DNA of 64,000 nt from Solobacterium sp. (GCA_017543025.1 JAFYGX010000145.1:1-64000), one strand, 5' to 3'. Counted from the stretch's first letter, positions 52,137 to 61,346 are shown. The notes: generated by a model not told the origin, from the letters alone. Numbers and translations are program-made.

Positions 52137-52783
52137 GTGAAAACAGAAAACTGACGCCGGGGTTTGATACGCTCGGAAAGATCGGCAGTATCGTTCTGCT
52201 GAATTTTATATGCATGGTCAGCTGTATTCCGCTGATTACAATCGGGGATGCGGCAGGAGCGATGTATTACGTGATGCTGAAGCTGGTGCGGGGAACGGAA
52301 GAAGAAGTGATAAAGCCTTATTTTCGGTTTTTTATCGGAAATTTTCTGAAAAGTATTCCCTATACGCTGGCTCTTGCGGCCGGCACATTTGTGATCAGCT
52401 CCGCAGTAACGGTCCTGAAAGAGGTCAGCGGTCCGCTTGCGTTCTGCACAGGCGTTTCGCTCTGTATTGTACTGGCTGCGGAAGCGGGCTGGGCAATCCC
52501 GCTGTTTGCACAGTTTGATGACTCCTTTGCCACAACCCTGAAACATGCGTTTCTGCTTGCACTGCAGAATCCAAGAGAGACTGCTGTGGTGACCGCATGT
52601 AATCTGTGTCTGCCCGCAGTTATGTTACTGCTGCCGCAGGTTTCTGCTTACGCCCTGTTTTTCTGGATGTTTGCAGGAGCTGCGATCCTGAGCCGGATTG
52701 CGGCAGGCGTGCTGGCGCCGGTGTTTGAAAGACTGATGCCGGAACAGAAAAAGATAGAAGAGGAATGTTCAGAAGATGAGTAA
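52133..52783 (+). CDS. YesL/DUF624 family membrane protein
   Basis: A 216-residue protein with five or six membrane segments (about residues 20-45, 75-95, 103-122, 148-170, 175-195). The N-terminal block LGKIGSIVLLNFICMVSCIP is typical of DUF624 (YesL-like), often found near carbohydrate transport genes. Function is not established. The charged C-terminal tail (MPEQKKIEEECSEDE) overlaps the start of the phosphosugar mutase gene by 8 bp. Confidence 0.85.
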   Translation: MSENRKLTPGFDTLGKIGSIVLLNFICMVSCIPLITIGDAAGAMYYVMLKLVRGTEEEVIKPYFRFFIGNFLKSIPYTLALAAGTFVISSAVTVLKEVSGPLAFCTGVSLCIVLAAEAGWAIPLFAQFDDSFATTLKHAFLLALQNPRETAVVTACNLCLPAVMLLLPQVSAYALFFWMFAGAAILSRIAAGVLAPVFERLMPEQKKIEEECSEDE

Positions 52784-54500
52784 TGCGGAACAGACATTTC
52801 AGCACTGGCTGGAATCCCCTTATTTTGACGAACGCACAAAAGAAGAGATGCGTACATTTCAGAATGACAGGAAAGAGATTGAGGACCGGTTCGGAAAAGA
52901 GCTGTCGTTTGGTACCGGGGGTCTGCGGGGACTGCTTGGCGCCGGGACGAACCGGATCAACATGTATACCGTCCGCCGGGCAACCCAGGGACTGGCAGAC
53001 TACATCCGGGAGCTTCACGGTGAAAGCAGAGGAGTTGTGATTGCGTATGACAGCCGCCATATGAGTGCAGAGCTTTCAGAGGAAACCGCGCTCTGTCTGA
53101 ATGCCAACGGCATCCGGACGTACCGGTTTGAAAGCCTGCGCCCGACACCGGAGCTTTCATTTGCGGTACGGGAGCTGAACTGCATTGCCGGTGTGGTGAT
53201 CACAGCGAGCCACAACCCGGCTCCATACAACGGATATAAAGTATACTGGGCAGACGGGGCTCAGATTACACCGCCGCATGACCGCAATATTCTCCGCCAT
53301 GCGGAAGCAGTCACTTCCTTTGAGTCTGTGAAAACGATGGAAAAGGAAGCGGCAGTCGAAGCGGATCTGTATAAAACCATCGGAGAAGAAATCGATGAGC
53401 GGTATTATGAAGAACTGCTGAAGCTGACAATTGACCGGGAGGTTCTGAAGCAGTATGCAGATCAGGTGCGGATCGTTTATACTCCGCTTCATGGAACGGG
53501 AGCGATTCCGGTGACGACGCTTCTGAACCGGCTTGGCATTACGCATACCTGCATTGTGAAGGAACAGTGGGAACCGGATGGGGATTTTACCACCTGTGAA
53601 ACGCCGAACCCCGAAGAACCGGATGTATACCGACTTGCGCTGAAGCTGGCGGAAGAACAGAATGCTGATCTGATTATTGCGACGGATCCGGATTCTGACC
53701 GGATCGGCGTCATGGCGAAAGATGAGACGGGAAGGTATGTTCTCTTTAACGGAAATGAGACGGGTCTTCTTCTGGGAGAATATATTCTGAGCAGACGGAA
53801 GGAACGGGGGACCATTCCTTCTGACGGCGTGCTGATGACAACGATCGTATCCAGCCCGATGGCAGAACGGATGGCAGATGCGTATCATCTGCAGCTGCGG
53901 AAAGTGCTGACGGGTTTCAAATACATCGGCAATGAGATGCGGATCTTTGACGAAGAAGGCGGTCATGAATATATCTATGGCTTTGAGGAAAGCTATGGAT
54001 GTCTGTATGGCAGATATGTACATGATAAGGATGCGCAGTCTGCTGTGGTGATTCTGGCGGAGCTTGCGGCTTCCTGCAGAGCGGAAGGCGTTACGCTGGT
54101 ACAGAAACGGAACGAGCTGGATCAGAAATATGGCTGCTACAGAGAAGATCTGATCACGGTACGGCTCAGCGGAGCGGATGGACTGGCCCGCAGTAAAGCA
54201 GTGATGGAAACCCTGCTTTCCCCCGACCGGCAGTCGATCGGCGGAAAAACAATCCTTGCGGTGCAGGATTATCGGAGCGGCGTCAGGCTGGACCGGAATA
54301 CCGGCAGGCGTACGGATCTGAAGCTTCCGTATTCCAATGTGGTTTATTTTGAACTGGAAGACGGATGGTGTGCGATCCGTCCGTCCGGAACCGAACCGAA
54401 GCTCAAGTGCTATCTTGGCGTGAACGCAGAGAATGCAGGAACGGCAGATGCGGATCTTTCCGCGCTGCGGGAAGGGCTCATTGCCCTTGCGGGAATCTGA
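52776..54500 (+). CDS. pgcA: Alpha-phosphohexomutase (phosphoglucomutase, PgcA type)
   Basis: A 574-residue cytosolic enzyme interconverting hexose 1- and 6-phosphates. Domain 1 has the phosphoserine loop VITASHNPAPYNGYK (catalytic Ser145), domain 2 the Mg2+ loop ATDPDSDRIG, domain 3 the sugar-binding loop GFEESYGCLYG, and domain 4 the phosphate-binding IRPSGTEPKLKCY. The length and the long N-terminus (SFGTGGLRGLLGAGTNRINMY) match the Gram-positive PgcA type, which supplies glucose-1-phosphate for glycolipid and wall polymer synthesis. Confidence 0.95.
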   Translation: MSNAEQTFQHWLESPYFDERTKEEMRTFQNDRKEIEDRFGKELSFGTGGLRGLLGAGTNRINMYTVRRATQGLADYIRELHGESRGVVIAYDSRHMSAELSEETALCLNANGIRTYRFESLRPTPELSFAVRELNCIAGVVITASHNPAPYNGYKVYWADGAQITPPHDRNILRHAEAVTSFESVKTMEKEAAVEADLYKTIGEEIDERYYEELLKLTIDREVLKQYADQVRIVYTPLHGTGAIPVTTLLNRLGITHTCIVKEQWEPDGDFTTCETPNPEEPDVYRLALKLAEEQNADLIIATDPDSDRIGVMAKDETGRYVLFNGNETGLLLGEYILSRRKERGTIPSDGVLMTTIVSSPMAERMADAYHLQLRKVLTGFKYIGNEMRIFDEEGGHEYIYGFEESYGCLYGRYVHDKDAQSAVVILAELAASCRAEGVTLVQKRNELDQKYGCYREDLITVRLSGADGLARSKAVMETLLSPDRQSIGGKTILAVQDYRSGVRLDRNTGRRTDLKLPYSNVVYFELEDGWCAIRPSGTEPKLKCYLGVNAENAGTADADLSALREGLIALAGI

Positions 54501-54513
54501 AAAGAAGAACAGC

Positions 54514-54533
54514 GGGCCCGATGAAACGGGCCC
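54514..54533 (+). other. GC-rich hairpin between pgcA and tmk
   Basis: 7-bp stem GGGCCCG/CGGGCCC with a 6-nt loop and no T-run. It directly precedes the -10 element of tmk and may reduce read-through from pgcA. Confidence 0.55.
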
Positions 54534-54537
54534 TTCA

Positions 54538-54546
54538 TGCTATAAT
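54538..54546 (+). promoter_or_regulatory. Extended -10 promoter of tmk
   Basis: TGC-TATAAT (54538-54546) is a perfect extended -10. The expected transcription start falls on or beside the ATG at 54553, and no SD sequence lies between. This implies a leaderless tmk message. Confidence 0.55.
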
Positions 54547-54552
54547 CACGGT

Positions 54553-55185
54553 ATGTTTAAAGGGAAATTCATTACATTTGAAGGACCGGACGGAAGCGGA
54601 AAAACGACTGTTTCCACCGCGGTCGTTGAAGCGCTGAAGGAGCTCGGCTATCCGGTGCGCTATACAAGGGAACCAGGGGGTTCAGTGATTGCGGAGAAGA
54701 TCCGTACGATTATTCTGGATCCGGCGCATACGGAAATGGATGCGCGGTGCGAAGCGCTCCTGTATGCGGCTGCGCGCGCCCAGCATCTGAATGATATCGT
54801 GCTTCCTGCACTGGAACAGGGCATCCATGTGATCTGCGATCGGTTTACGGACAGTTCGATTGCCTATCAGGGTTTTGCACGGGGGCTTGGCGCAGAAGGC
54901 GTGCGGCTGATCAATCAGTTTGCGACTTCCGGGTTTATGCCTGAGAAAACGATCTATCTTGATCTTCCGGCAGAGATCGGTCTGCAGCGGATGCACACAA
55001 GAGACAGGGCAAACGACCGGCTGGATAATGAGGGCATTGCATTTCATACGGCGGTATGCCGCGGCTATGAGCAGGTGAAGAAAGAAGCCGGCGACCGGAT
55101 GGTCGTGATCGATGCGTCAGCACCGGAGCAGACGGTGATTGAAGAAGCGATCAGAAAGGTAAGGGAAATTCTCGATGCCGGCTAA
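54553..55185 (+). CDS. tmk: Thymidylate kinase
   Basis: A 210-residue enzyme phosphorylating dTMP to dTDP. It has the P-loop FEGPDGSGKTT (residues 8-18), the block YTREPGGSVIAEKIR and the DR-Y motif CDRFTDSSIAYQGFARGLG. The ATG at 54553 is chosen because the family begins KGKFITFEGPDG; an upstream extension to 54433 would add 40 non-family residues and cross the hairpin. It overlaps holB by 11 bp, the standard tmk-holB pairing of Firmicutes. Confidence 0.95.
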   Translation: MFKGKFITFEGPDGSGKTTVSTAVVEALKELGYPVRYTREPGGSVIAEKIRTIILDPAHTEMDARCEALLYAAARAQHLNDIVLPALEQGIHVICDRFTDSSIAYQGFARGLGAEGVRLINQFATSGFMPEKTIYLDLPAEIGLQRMHTRDRANDRLDNEGIAFHTAVCRGYEQVKKEAGDRMVVIDASAPEQTVIEEAIRKVREILDAG

Positions 55186-56299
55186 AAAACTGACCGCAAA
55201 GGAAAAGGAAGCCGTTGAGCAGGATAAGGAACGGACGGAAACCGACCTTGCGGATCAAAAAAAGCGGACGCAGATCAGCAGGCTGTTCCGGCAGACCCCG
55301 GCAGGACAGCTGCTTGAAACATCTCTGTCGCATCAGGATGTGTTTCATGCCTATCTTTTTTTCGGGCCGGCAGACTCATTGAAGGATGATGCGGCACTGC
55401 TGTTCGGGGCAAGCATTCTCACCGGAAGCGATCATCTGATTGATGAAACAGAGGAGACCGGAGAAACAGCGGAGCTGATTTCGCAGGTCTATCACGGTGA
55501 ACACAGCGATTTCATCTGTCTTGACGGAACCCGGCGGGAAGCGATAAAGAAGGAAGAGATCGATGAGATTCAGAAGCGGTTCTCCCGGACGGCGTCCTCT
55601 GCGGCCGGCCGGAAGGTCTATATCATCACACGGGCAGAGAATTCTTCCCTGAATGCGATGAACAGTCTTCTGAAATTTCTCGAGGAACCTTCCGGGAATG
55701 TGTTTGCGATTCTGACAACCGACAATCTGGAACGGCTGCTGCCGACAATCCGTTCCCGCTGTATTACCGTTCAGTTTCATTCACTTCCGGAAGAAACGAT
55801 GAAAGAGCTCTGCCGGGCTGAAGGGCTGGATGAAGAAGACGTCTATTTTCTCAGTACGGCGGCGGTGCGTCCGGATGAGCTGGGCAGAACCGCGGCAGGA
55901 AGGAGCTATCAGACCGCAAAGAAGATGCTGAAACAGTATCTGAATGCGGAGGGAAGCAGAGAACTGCTGTATGTGGATTATGAGAACCGGTACCGGTCAA
56001 AAGCGGGAAGCGATGACGGGGAGGGCGTACGGTTCAAGGACGCAAGGGATGAGAATCTGGATACGCTGGATTTCTTTTTCCGTTTTCTCATGCAGTATTA
56101 TCATGCGGTATGCGCAAATGACGCGGAGGGACCGGCATGGTATCATGAATCTGCCGCAAGGCTGCGGCAGCGGGAAGATTATATGCGGGTATGCACCGCA
56201 TGCATGAAAGCTGCGGCGGATGGCCGTGACAAAGTGAACCGAAACAACGATCTGAGTCTTCTGCTGGCGCAGACGCTGGTTCGACTGGAGGATATATAA
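55175..56299 (+). CDS. holB: DNA polymerase III delta' subunit
   Basis: A 374-residue clamp-loader subunit. After a charged N-terminal extension of about 35 residues, the AAA-like domain has AYLFFGPADSLKDDAA in place of a working P-loop (as usual for delta'), KVYIITRAENSSLNAMNSLL, the sensor block LLKFLEEPSGNVFAILTTDN and the SRC-like motif TIRSRC. The C-terminal collar domain follows. It lies between tmk and ricT as in Bacillus and relatives. The zinc-binding cysteines present in many delta' proteins are absent. Confidence 0.9.
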   Translation: MPAKKLTAKEKEAVEQDKERTETDLADQKKRTQISRLFRQTPAGQLLETSLSHQDVFHAYLFFGPADSLKDDAALLFGASILTGSDHLIDETEETGETAELISQVYHGEHSDFICLDGTRREAIKKEEIDEIQKRFSRTASSAAGRKVYIITRAENSSLNAMNSLLKFLEEPSGNVFAILTTDNLERLLPTIRSRCITVQFHSLPEETMKELCRAEGLDEEDVYFLSTAAVRPDELGRTAAGRSYQTAKKMLKQYLNAEGSRELLYVDYENRYRSKAGSDDGEGVRFKDARDENLDTLDFFFRFLMQYYHAVCANDAEGPAWYHESAARLRQREDYMRVCTACMKAAADGRDKVNRNNDLSLLLAQTLVRLEDI

Positions 56300-56302
56300 G
56301 TT

Positions 56303-57568
56303 ATGCCAATGAAGGAAGATACGATACAGAACGTACAGGACGGCAGGGCAGAACGCCGTTACCCCTATACGGTTTCTGTACGGTTTCATAACAGCGGGCG
56401 TTCGTATACATTCGGAACGGAGCTTGCGGATCTGAAGATCGGCGACCGGGTAGTTGCTGAGACTGCGCAGGGACTTGTGCTGGGGACGTGTCAGACCGCC
56501 AGTGTAAACTGGGAGGGATGCCGCTGTCCGAAGATGTCGCTGATGCCGGTACACCGCAGGGCGGAAGCCAATGACATTGAACAGTTTCAGAAGAATCTCG
56601 AACTTGCAAAATATGCACTCCGCTTATGTGAAGCAGAGGTAAAGGAACTTGAACTGGGCATGCATCTGCTGTCGGCAGAATATACGCTTGACCGTTCCAA
56701 GGTGCTGGTTGTCTATCAGGCGGAACAGCGGGTGGATTTCCGCGAGCTGCTGAAACGGCTGGGGAGCCGGCTTCACTGCCGGATCGAGCTGCGGCAGATC
56801 GGCGAGCGCGATAAGGCCAGAATGGTCGGCGGCATCGGTTTATGCGGCATGGAATGCTGCTGTGCGAGATTCAAGCAGAAGATGGATGTGATCTCGATCA
56901 ATATGGCGAAGAACCAGCTTCTGGCCCTGAATACGGAAAAACTTTCCGGCATGTGCGGCAAGCTGATGTGCTGTCTGAAATATGAGGACGCCAATTATAA
57001 GGAACTGACGGCAGGGCTTCCGAAGCTGGGCGCCCATGTGGAATATCAGGGGGAGATGTACCGCGTGACGTCGATGAACGTCATGACAAATGAAGCCCGG
57101 CTGGAAAACAGCGAAAGCTATGAAATTCTTACGATCGATGAGCTGCGTGAGCATACGGTAGTCCGCAAGGGCGTAACGGTCGGCCGCAAGTCGAATCAGC
57201 GTACACCCAAGCAGACGCATATCGCACCGGGTGTCCGGAATGTGCGGGAACAGCAGGCCGCATTCAGTGCAAGCGAGAGTGAGAAGAGCCGTGGAATTTC
57301 GGCGGAATCCAAGGACACCTCGCATCAGAAGAACGCAGATCTTAAGCCGCTCCGTACCGAGCGCAAACGGCCGGCTGAACCGAAAAAACAGGAAAAGAGC
57401 GGTGCGAAGGCGGCAGAGAAAAACCGCCGGTCCGCATCGAATGCGAATAACCGCAGACGGGAGAATAGCCGGAAGACTGCAGATACGAACAATCCGAATG
57501 TCACGGTACGCAGCTTCAAGTCTTCAAAAACCAGAGCAGAAGAGGCAGCGAAAGGGTCATCGAAATGA
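56303..57568 (+). CDS. ricT: PSP1-domain protein, RicT (YaaT) homologue with basic tail
   Basis: A 421-residue protein. The PSP1 core (about residues 15-265) contains GLVLGTCQTA, the block VVYQAEQRVDFRELLKRLGS and the Cys-rich signature GIGLCGMECCCARF followed by LSGMCGKLMCCLKYE, which binds iron-sulfur clusters in the RicAFT complex of Bacillus subtilis. That complex promotes mRNA processing by RNase Y. The protein is about 145 residues longer than B. subtilis RicT because of a Lys/Arg/Ala-rich disordered tail (about 280-421), possibly RNA-binding. The start is 3 bp after holB; the end overlaps rsmI by 4 bp. Confidence 0.92.
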   Translation: MPMKEDTIQNVQDGRAERRYPYTVSVRFHNSGRSYTFGTELADLKIGDRVVAETAQGLVLGTCQTASVNWEGCRCPKMSLMPVHRRAEANDIEQFQKNLELAKYALRLCEAEVKELELGMHLLSAEYTLDRSKVLVVYQAEQRVDFRELLKRLGSRLHCRIELRQIGERDKARMVGGIGLCGMECCCARFKQKMDVISINMAKNQLLALNTEKLSGMCGKLMCCLKYEDANYKELTAGLPKLGAHVEYQGEMYRVTSMNVMTNEARLENSESYEILTIDELREHTVVRKGVTVGRKSNQRTPKQTHIAPGVRNVREQQAAFSASESEKSRGISAESKDTSHQKNADLKPLRTERKRPAEPKKQEKSGAKAAEKNRRSASNANNRRRENSRKTADTNNPNVTVRSFKSSKTRAEEAAKGSSK

Positions 57569-58419
57569 ACCGGCAGAAAAGCTTTGAAAACGAAAAGCCG
57601 ACCCTCTATCTTGTGCCGACGCCGATCGGAAACCGGTCAGAGATGACGCCCCGGGCAATCGAAGTGCTGAAGAGCGTGAATGTGATTGCCTGCGAGGATA
57701 CCCGGACGAGCGGTCAGCTGCTGAAGTACTATGAGATTCATAACCGGCTGATCTCCTATCAGAACTTCAACGAAGACCCGAGCGCAAGAGGAATTCTGAA
57801 TCTGCTGGCCCAGGGACAGAATATCGCTCTGATTTCCGACGCCGGCTATCCTTTGATCAATGATCCGGGTCAGCGGGTTGTCAGCGAGGCGAGTGCAATG
57901 GGATATAATGTGGTTCCGCTTTCCGGCTGTTCTGCATTTCTCAACGCCCTTGTCGCAAGCGGACTGATTGTTCAGCCGTTCCTCTTCATCGGATTTCTGC
58001 CCTCTGGTTCATCCGACCGGGAAAAGAAGCTGCGGGAGTACCGGAATTATCCGATGACTCTGGTGTTCTATGAAGCGCCGCATCGGATCGCGAAATGTCT
58101 GGAATCCTGTCTGGAAGTGCTTGGCGACCGCCGGTGCTGTCTGGCAAGAGAGCTTACAAAAAAACACGAAGAGTTTCTTCGCGGCACCATTTCTGAGATC
58201 CTTGCGGAGTGTGATGGTCTGAAAGGAGAGATGGTTCTCATCATTGATGGAAATCATGATGATTACCTGAAGGATGTGGATTACGGTGCCCTGCTGATGA
58301 AAGTGCAGGAACGGATTGCCGAGGGAATGACAAAGTCGGAAGCGATCCGGAAGGTCGCGACAGAACACGGGGTTCCCCGCAACCGGCTGTATGAATATGT
58401 GCACAGCCAGAGCTGCTGA
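57565..58419 (+). CDS. rsmI: 16S rRNA (cytidine-1402-2'-O)-methyltransferase
   Basis: A 284-residue SAM methyltransferase of the tetrapyrrole methylase fold that modifies the ribosomal P site. Blocks: LYLVPTPIGNRSEMTPRAIE (start), ACEDTRTSGQLLKYYEI, ALISDAGYPLINDPG (SAM site) and MTLVFYEAPHRI. Normal length. It overlaps ricT by an ATGA junction, continuing the tmk-holB-ricT-rsmI housekeeping operon. Confidence 0.95.
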   Translation: MNRQKSFENEKPTLYLVPTPIGNRSEMTPRAIEVLKSVNVIACEDTRTSGQLLKYYEIHNRLISYQNFNEDPSARGILNLLAQGQNIALISDAGYPLINDPGQRVVSEASAMGYNVVPLSGCSAFLNALVASGLIVQPFLFIGFLPSGSSDREKKLREYRNYPMTLVFYEAPHRIAKCLESCLEVLGDRRCCLARELTKKHEEFLRGTISEILAECDGLKGEMVLIIDGNHDDYLKDVDYGALLMKVQERIAEGMTKSEAIRKVATEHGVPRNRLYEYVHSQSC

Positions 58420-58440
58420 TAACGAAAGGAGAATCAACTC

Positions 58441-59139
58441 ATGAGTCTGGTTACAGTTATCTATATTATCGCGGGATTGCTTCCTGCCATCTTTCTGATG
58501 TGGTATATCTACAAGAACGACAAACTCGAGAAGGAACCCATCCCGCTGCTCAGAAAACTGGCGTTCGGCGGCGTGCTTGCGGCATTTCTTGCGCTGTTCC
58601 TGGAACAGGTGTTTTCCCATGTGATGAGCCAGATCAACTTCCCGGATGAGAGTACGATGATCATCTGTGAAGCGATTATGATAGGCGCCAGCGAAGAAGC
58701 GTCCAAGCTGTTCTTTCTGAAACGGAATACATGGCGCAGCCCGGCGTTCAATTTCCGGTATGACGGTATCGTATATGCGGTATTTGTATCGCTTGGTTTT
58801 GCGGCAATCGAAAATGTGCTGTATGTATTCCAGTATGGTCTTGGCGTCGCACTGTCCCGCGGTCTTCTGGCTGTGCCGGCACATATGGCGTTCGGTGTTT
58901 TCATGGGATCGTTCTATGGCCGTGCGAAGGTTGCGGAGATCTACGGAAGAGATTCCGAAAAGATTCTGAATCTGGTGCTCTGCTATGTGGTTCCGGTTGC
59001 GCTGCACGCATTCTATGACGCCTGTGCAATGCTTGGGTCAGATATGGCCATGATTCTGTTTATCGCCTTTGTGATTGTCATGTATATCATTGTCATCCGC
59101 AAGGTGAGAAACGAGTCGAAAACAGATTACGAATTCTGA
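58441..59139 (+). CDS. PrsW family intramembrane metalloprotease
   Basis: A 232-residue protein with seven or eight predicted membrane segments. The putative catalytic residues are in IGASEEASKLFFL (EExxK), NFRYDGIVYAVFVSLGFAAI, and the two histidine motifs AHMAFGVFMG and ALHAFYDAC. In Bacillus, PrsW cuts the anti-sigma factor RsiW. The target here is unknown, and no sigma/anti-sigma pair lies nearby. Ribosome binding site AAAGGAG, 21 bp after rsmI. A terminator follows. Confidence 0.92.
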   Translation: MSLVTVIYIIAGLLPAIFLMWYIYKNDKLEKEPIPLLRKLAFGGVLAAFLALFLEQVFSHVMSQINFPDESTMIICEAIMIGASEEASKLFFLKRNTWRSPAFNFRYDGIVYAVFVSLGFAAIENVLYVFQYGLGVALSRGLLAVPAHMAFGVFMGSFYGRAKVAEIYGRDSEKILNLVLCYVVPVALHAFYDACAMLGSDMAMILFIAFVIVMYIIVIRKVRNESKTDYEF

Positions 59140-59164
59140 AACATCCGCTGCAGATTCATGCAAT

Positions 59165-59191
59165 GCCCGGGGAGAAAACCCCGGGTTTTTT
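59165..59191 (+). terminator. Terminator of the tmk-prsW region
   Basis: Perfect 7-bp GC stem CCCGGGG/CCCCGGG with an AGAAAA loop and six T. Confidence 0.93.
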
Positions 59192-59520
59192 CGTGCAGAA
59201 CAGCTGCAGACAGAAACTCTTATTCTGCTGAAAATGTGAAGCAGACACGGGAGTTCTGCTCAAAGAAACGGACAGCGTCCGGAAGACACTGCAGGTGCAT
59301 GTGGGCTAGAATGAAAGAGTCTGTTATCGCACGGAAAGATGCGGAGAGAGACTTTATCAGAACAGCCCGGAGCGAACCGGTACTTCGAAGAGACAGCGCA
59401 GTCTGGCCCGCATATGAAAGAACCGGTTCAGGATATATACTGGGATCCGGATCAGAGAACGTATGTTCAGGGTAGTGTTTTCCGGAGCGCTCAACGGAGA
59501 TATAAGAGGAGGAAGTTGTT
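59192..59520. other. Intergenic region before the Ser/His-rich protein gene
   Basis: About 330 bp. Overlapping reading frames are open, but none has a ribosome binding site or family match. A short frame starting at 59414 (MKEPVQDIYWDPDQRTYVQG) looks slightly protein-like and might be a remnant. The AGAGGAGG before 59521 belongs to the next gene. Confidence 0.35.
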
Positions 59521-60507
59521 ATGCCAAGTCATCACAGTCATAGCAGTCACAGCAGTCACAGTTCACGCAGCTCTTCCAGCTCGCATCACTCATCGGGTTC
59601 CCGGTCATCGTTTTCCTCTCCGTCACGGCATAGCTTTTCATCTCACTCATCTCGATCGGCGGGAAAGAATACATCTGGAAAAAGCGTCTGGGGAAATCTG
59701 AACAGCCGGAGCTTCAGCAGCACCCCAAAATACTATGTCAGTCCGAAACACCGGTACGTGTATATTCCGGAAAGTTTTATCGGATCGGACGGAGTTCAGT
59801 ATAAAAAGGGATATTATGACGAGAATAACGACTATTCCGAAACGCTCCGGAACACAGCGGATAAACCGGGGACGATAACCTGTCACTGCCCCTATTGCGA
59901 TCGGACAGTTGTATATAATCTGCTGAACTTCGACAAGGCGGATATGACCTGTCCTTCCTGCGGCGGTCAGATGGAACCGGAGGCATTCGAAGATGAAATC
60001 CGGGAAGTATCCGGCGCTGAAGCAATAAATGAAGGTGAAGTGTCAAAGACAGCGTATCATGCAGTTGCGGCAAGTGCTGTGATTATTCTGGCGACTGCAA
60101 TCTGCATCTTTTCGGCATACATGTTCATTTCAATTACCCAGGAGAGTCTCGGAAACAGTTATCAGATAACAGAAGTTCTGGAGAACAGGCATGATCCGGT
60201 ATATCTGAACAAAGAGAACGGTTCAGGATATTCTGTTGTACAGGATAGCAGCAATTATTCCTATGTGCTTGAGTATATTCCGGCAGAAGACTCTTATTAC
60301 TGTCAGGAGCTGAACCAGTGGTTCTGGTACAACGAAGAAGTATATCCGGCAATCTGGCAGTACTGGCATGAGGACATCTCATCTGATTTCGGTGATTATG
60401 GCTGGATGGAGCACGATAATGAAGGCTGGTGGATAGAAACGTCGGACGGCAACTGGGAAAAGGTGCCGGAGCGATATGATACATCAGGGCTTATCTGGAT
60501 CGAGTGA
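59521..60507 (+). CDS. Ser/His-rich zinc-ribbon membrane protein of unknown function
   Basis: A 328-residue protein. Residues 1-65 consist almost only of Ser, His and Arg (HSSHSSHSSRSSSSSHHSSG within it). A YVYIPESFIG block follows, then a zinc ribbon with CHCPYC and CPSCGG (about residues 120-147), a single membrane segment (about 180-205), and a C-terminal part rich in Trp, Tyr and acidic residues. The His-rich start could bind metal. No enzyme family recognised. Strong ribosome binding site GAGGAGG. It stands alone between terminator-like regions. Confidence 0.82.
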   Translation: MPSHHSHSSHSSHSSRSSSSSHHSSGSRSSFSSPSRHSFSSHSSRSAGKNTSGKSVWGNLNSRSFSSTPKYYVSPKHRYVYIPESFIGSDGVQYKKGYYDENNDYSETLRNTADKPGTITCHCPYCDRTVVYNLLNFDKADMTCPSCGGQMEPEAFEDEIREVSGAEAINEGEVSKTAYHAVAASAVIILATAICIFSAYMFISITQESLGNSYQITEVLENRHDPVYLNKENGSGYSVVQDSSNYSYVLEYIPAEDSYYCQELNQWFWYNEEVYPAIWQYWHEDISSDFGDYGWMEHDNEGWWIETSDGNWEKVPERYDTSGLIWIE

Positions 60508-60780
60508 GGGGTGCAGAGCGTTCAGCTAATAACCGGTCCTGTATGCAGGTGTTCTGAAAAACCGGATAAGGGCATTCTGTCTGTCATTCGGTGATCGGTT
60601 CGACCGGTTCTGACGTAAAACCGTATGCCGGATATACGGAGTGTTTTCTGCTGCGAGCGGAAAACAGGTGAGCGGAACATCGGTTTCTGCATCACCCTGG
60701 CATAACTACAGACCCGGAGACAGATACGATTCCGGTATCTCATAAAGATAATTCGAAAGCTCTACTCTGACGATGGAACT
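60508..60780. other. Intergenic region between the zinc-ribbon gene and luxS
   Basis: Convergent intergenic stretch of 273 bp. Only short inverted repeats are seen (for example CGGT-TCG-ACCG near 60597); no gene. Confidence 0.35.
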
Positions 60781-60810
60781 GAAAAAAGACCCGCATGGAC
60801 TGCAGGTCTT
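60781..60810 (-). terminator. Terminator of luxS
   Basis: 10-bp stem AAGACCTGCA/TGCGGGTCTT (minus-strand reading, one wobble pair) with a 5-nt loop, followed by six T. Confidence 0.88.
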
Positions 60811-60821
60811 CGGAATGCTTC

Positions 60822-61346
60822 TCAGGAATCAAAGAAGTGACGGCCGTCTTCGGTCACAAGCCGTTCGGCCTTCGGATATTCAAAGATCTCAGACTGACCT
60901 TCATGGTCTGCGAGATAGCCGGCAAATCTGCGGGCATGCCATTTTGCCATGCCAAGGTTGTGCATCAGATAATTGCCGCAGTTCTCTGCGGAGGCGCCTG
61001 GTACATCGTCGTAGTGCTCTACGGACTGAAAGGCCCGGAGTACAAGATCATAAATCTCCTGAGGTTTACGGCTGCCTTTGAGAATCAGATAGAACCCTGT
61101 GAGACATCCCATCGGACCCCAGTAGATTACCTGATCCTTCCAGTCGGGTTCATTTCTCAGAAAGGTGGCGATGGTGTGTTCCAGAGTATGCATTGCCGCA
61201 ACATCAATTGCTGGTTCGTCATTCGGCTTTGTGACTCTGATATCATAGGTTGTAACGATCTGATCGCCGAGAGTGTCAGTTCTGCTGGTATAGATTCCCG
61301 GGATGATTCTGGTGTGGTCAACGGAAAAGCTGGGAATTAAATCCAT
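60822..61346 (-). CDS. luxS: S-ribosylhomocysteine lyase (autoinducer-2 synthase)
   Basis: A 174-residue metalloenzyme that splits S-ribosylhomocysteine into homocysteine and the AI-2 precursor. The metal ligands His53 and His57 are in AAMHTLEHTIAT, the catalytic Cys81 in GPMGCLTGFY, and the third metal ligand (Cys) in SAENCGNYL. It belongs to the longer LuxS form found in clostridia and Bifidobacterium-like sequences. The ATG with an AAAGGAG site (61346) is chosen; an upstream ATG would add 14 residues. With mtnN it completes the SAH-detoxification route. Confidence 0.95.
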   Translation of the reverse strand: MDLIPSFSVDHTRIIPGIYTSRTDTLGDQIVTTYDIRVTKPNDEPAIDVAAMHTLEHTIATFLRNEPDWKDQVIYWGPMGCLTGFYLILKGSRKPQEIYDLVLRAFQSVEHYDDVPGASAENCGNYLMHNLGMAKWHARRFAGYLADHEGQSEIFEYPKAERLVTEDGRHFFDS

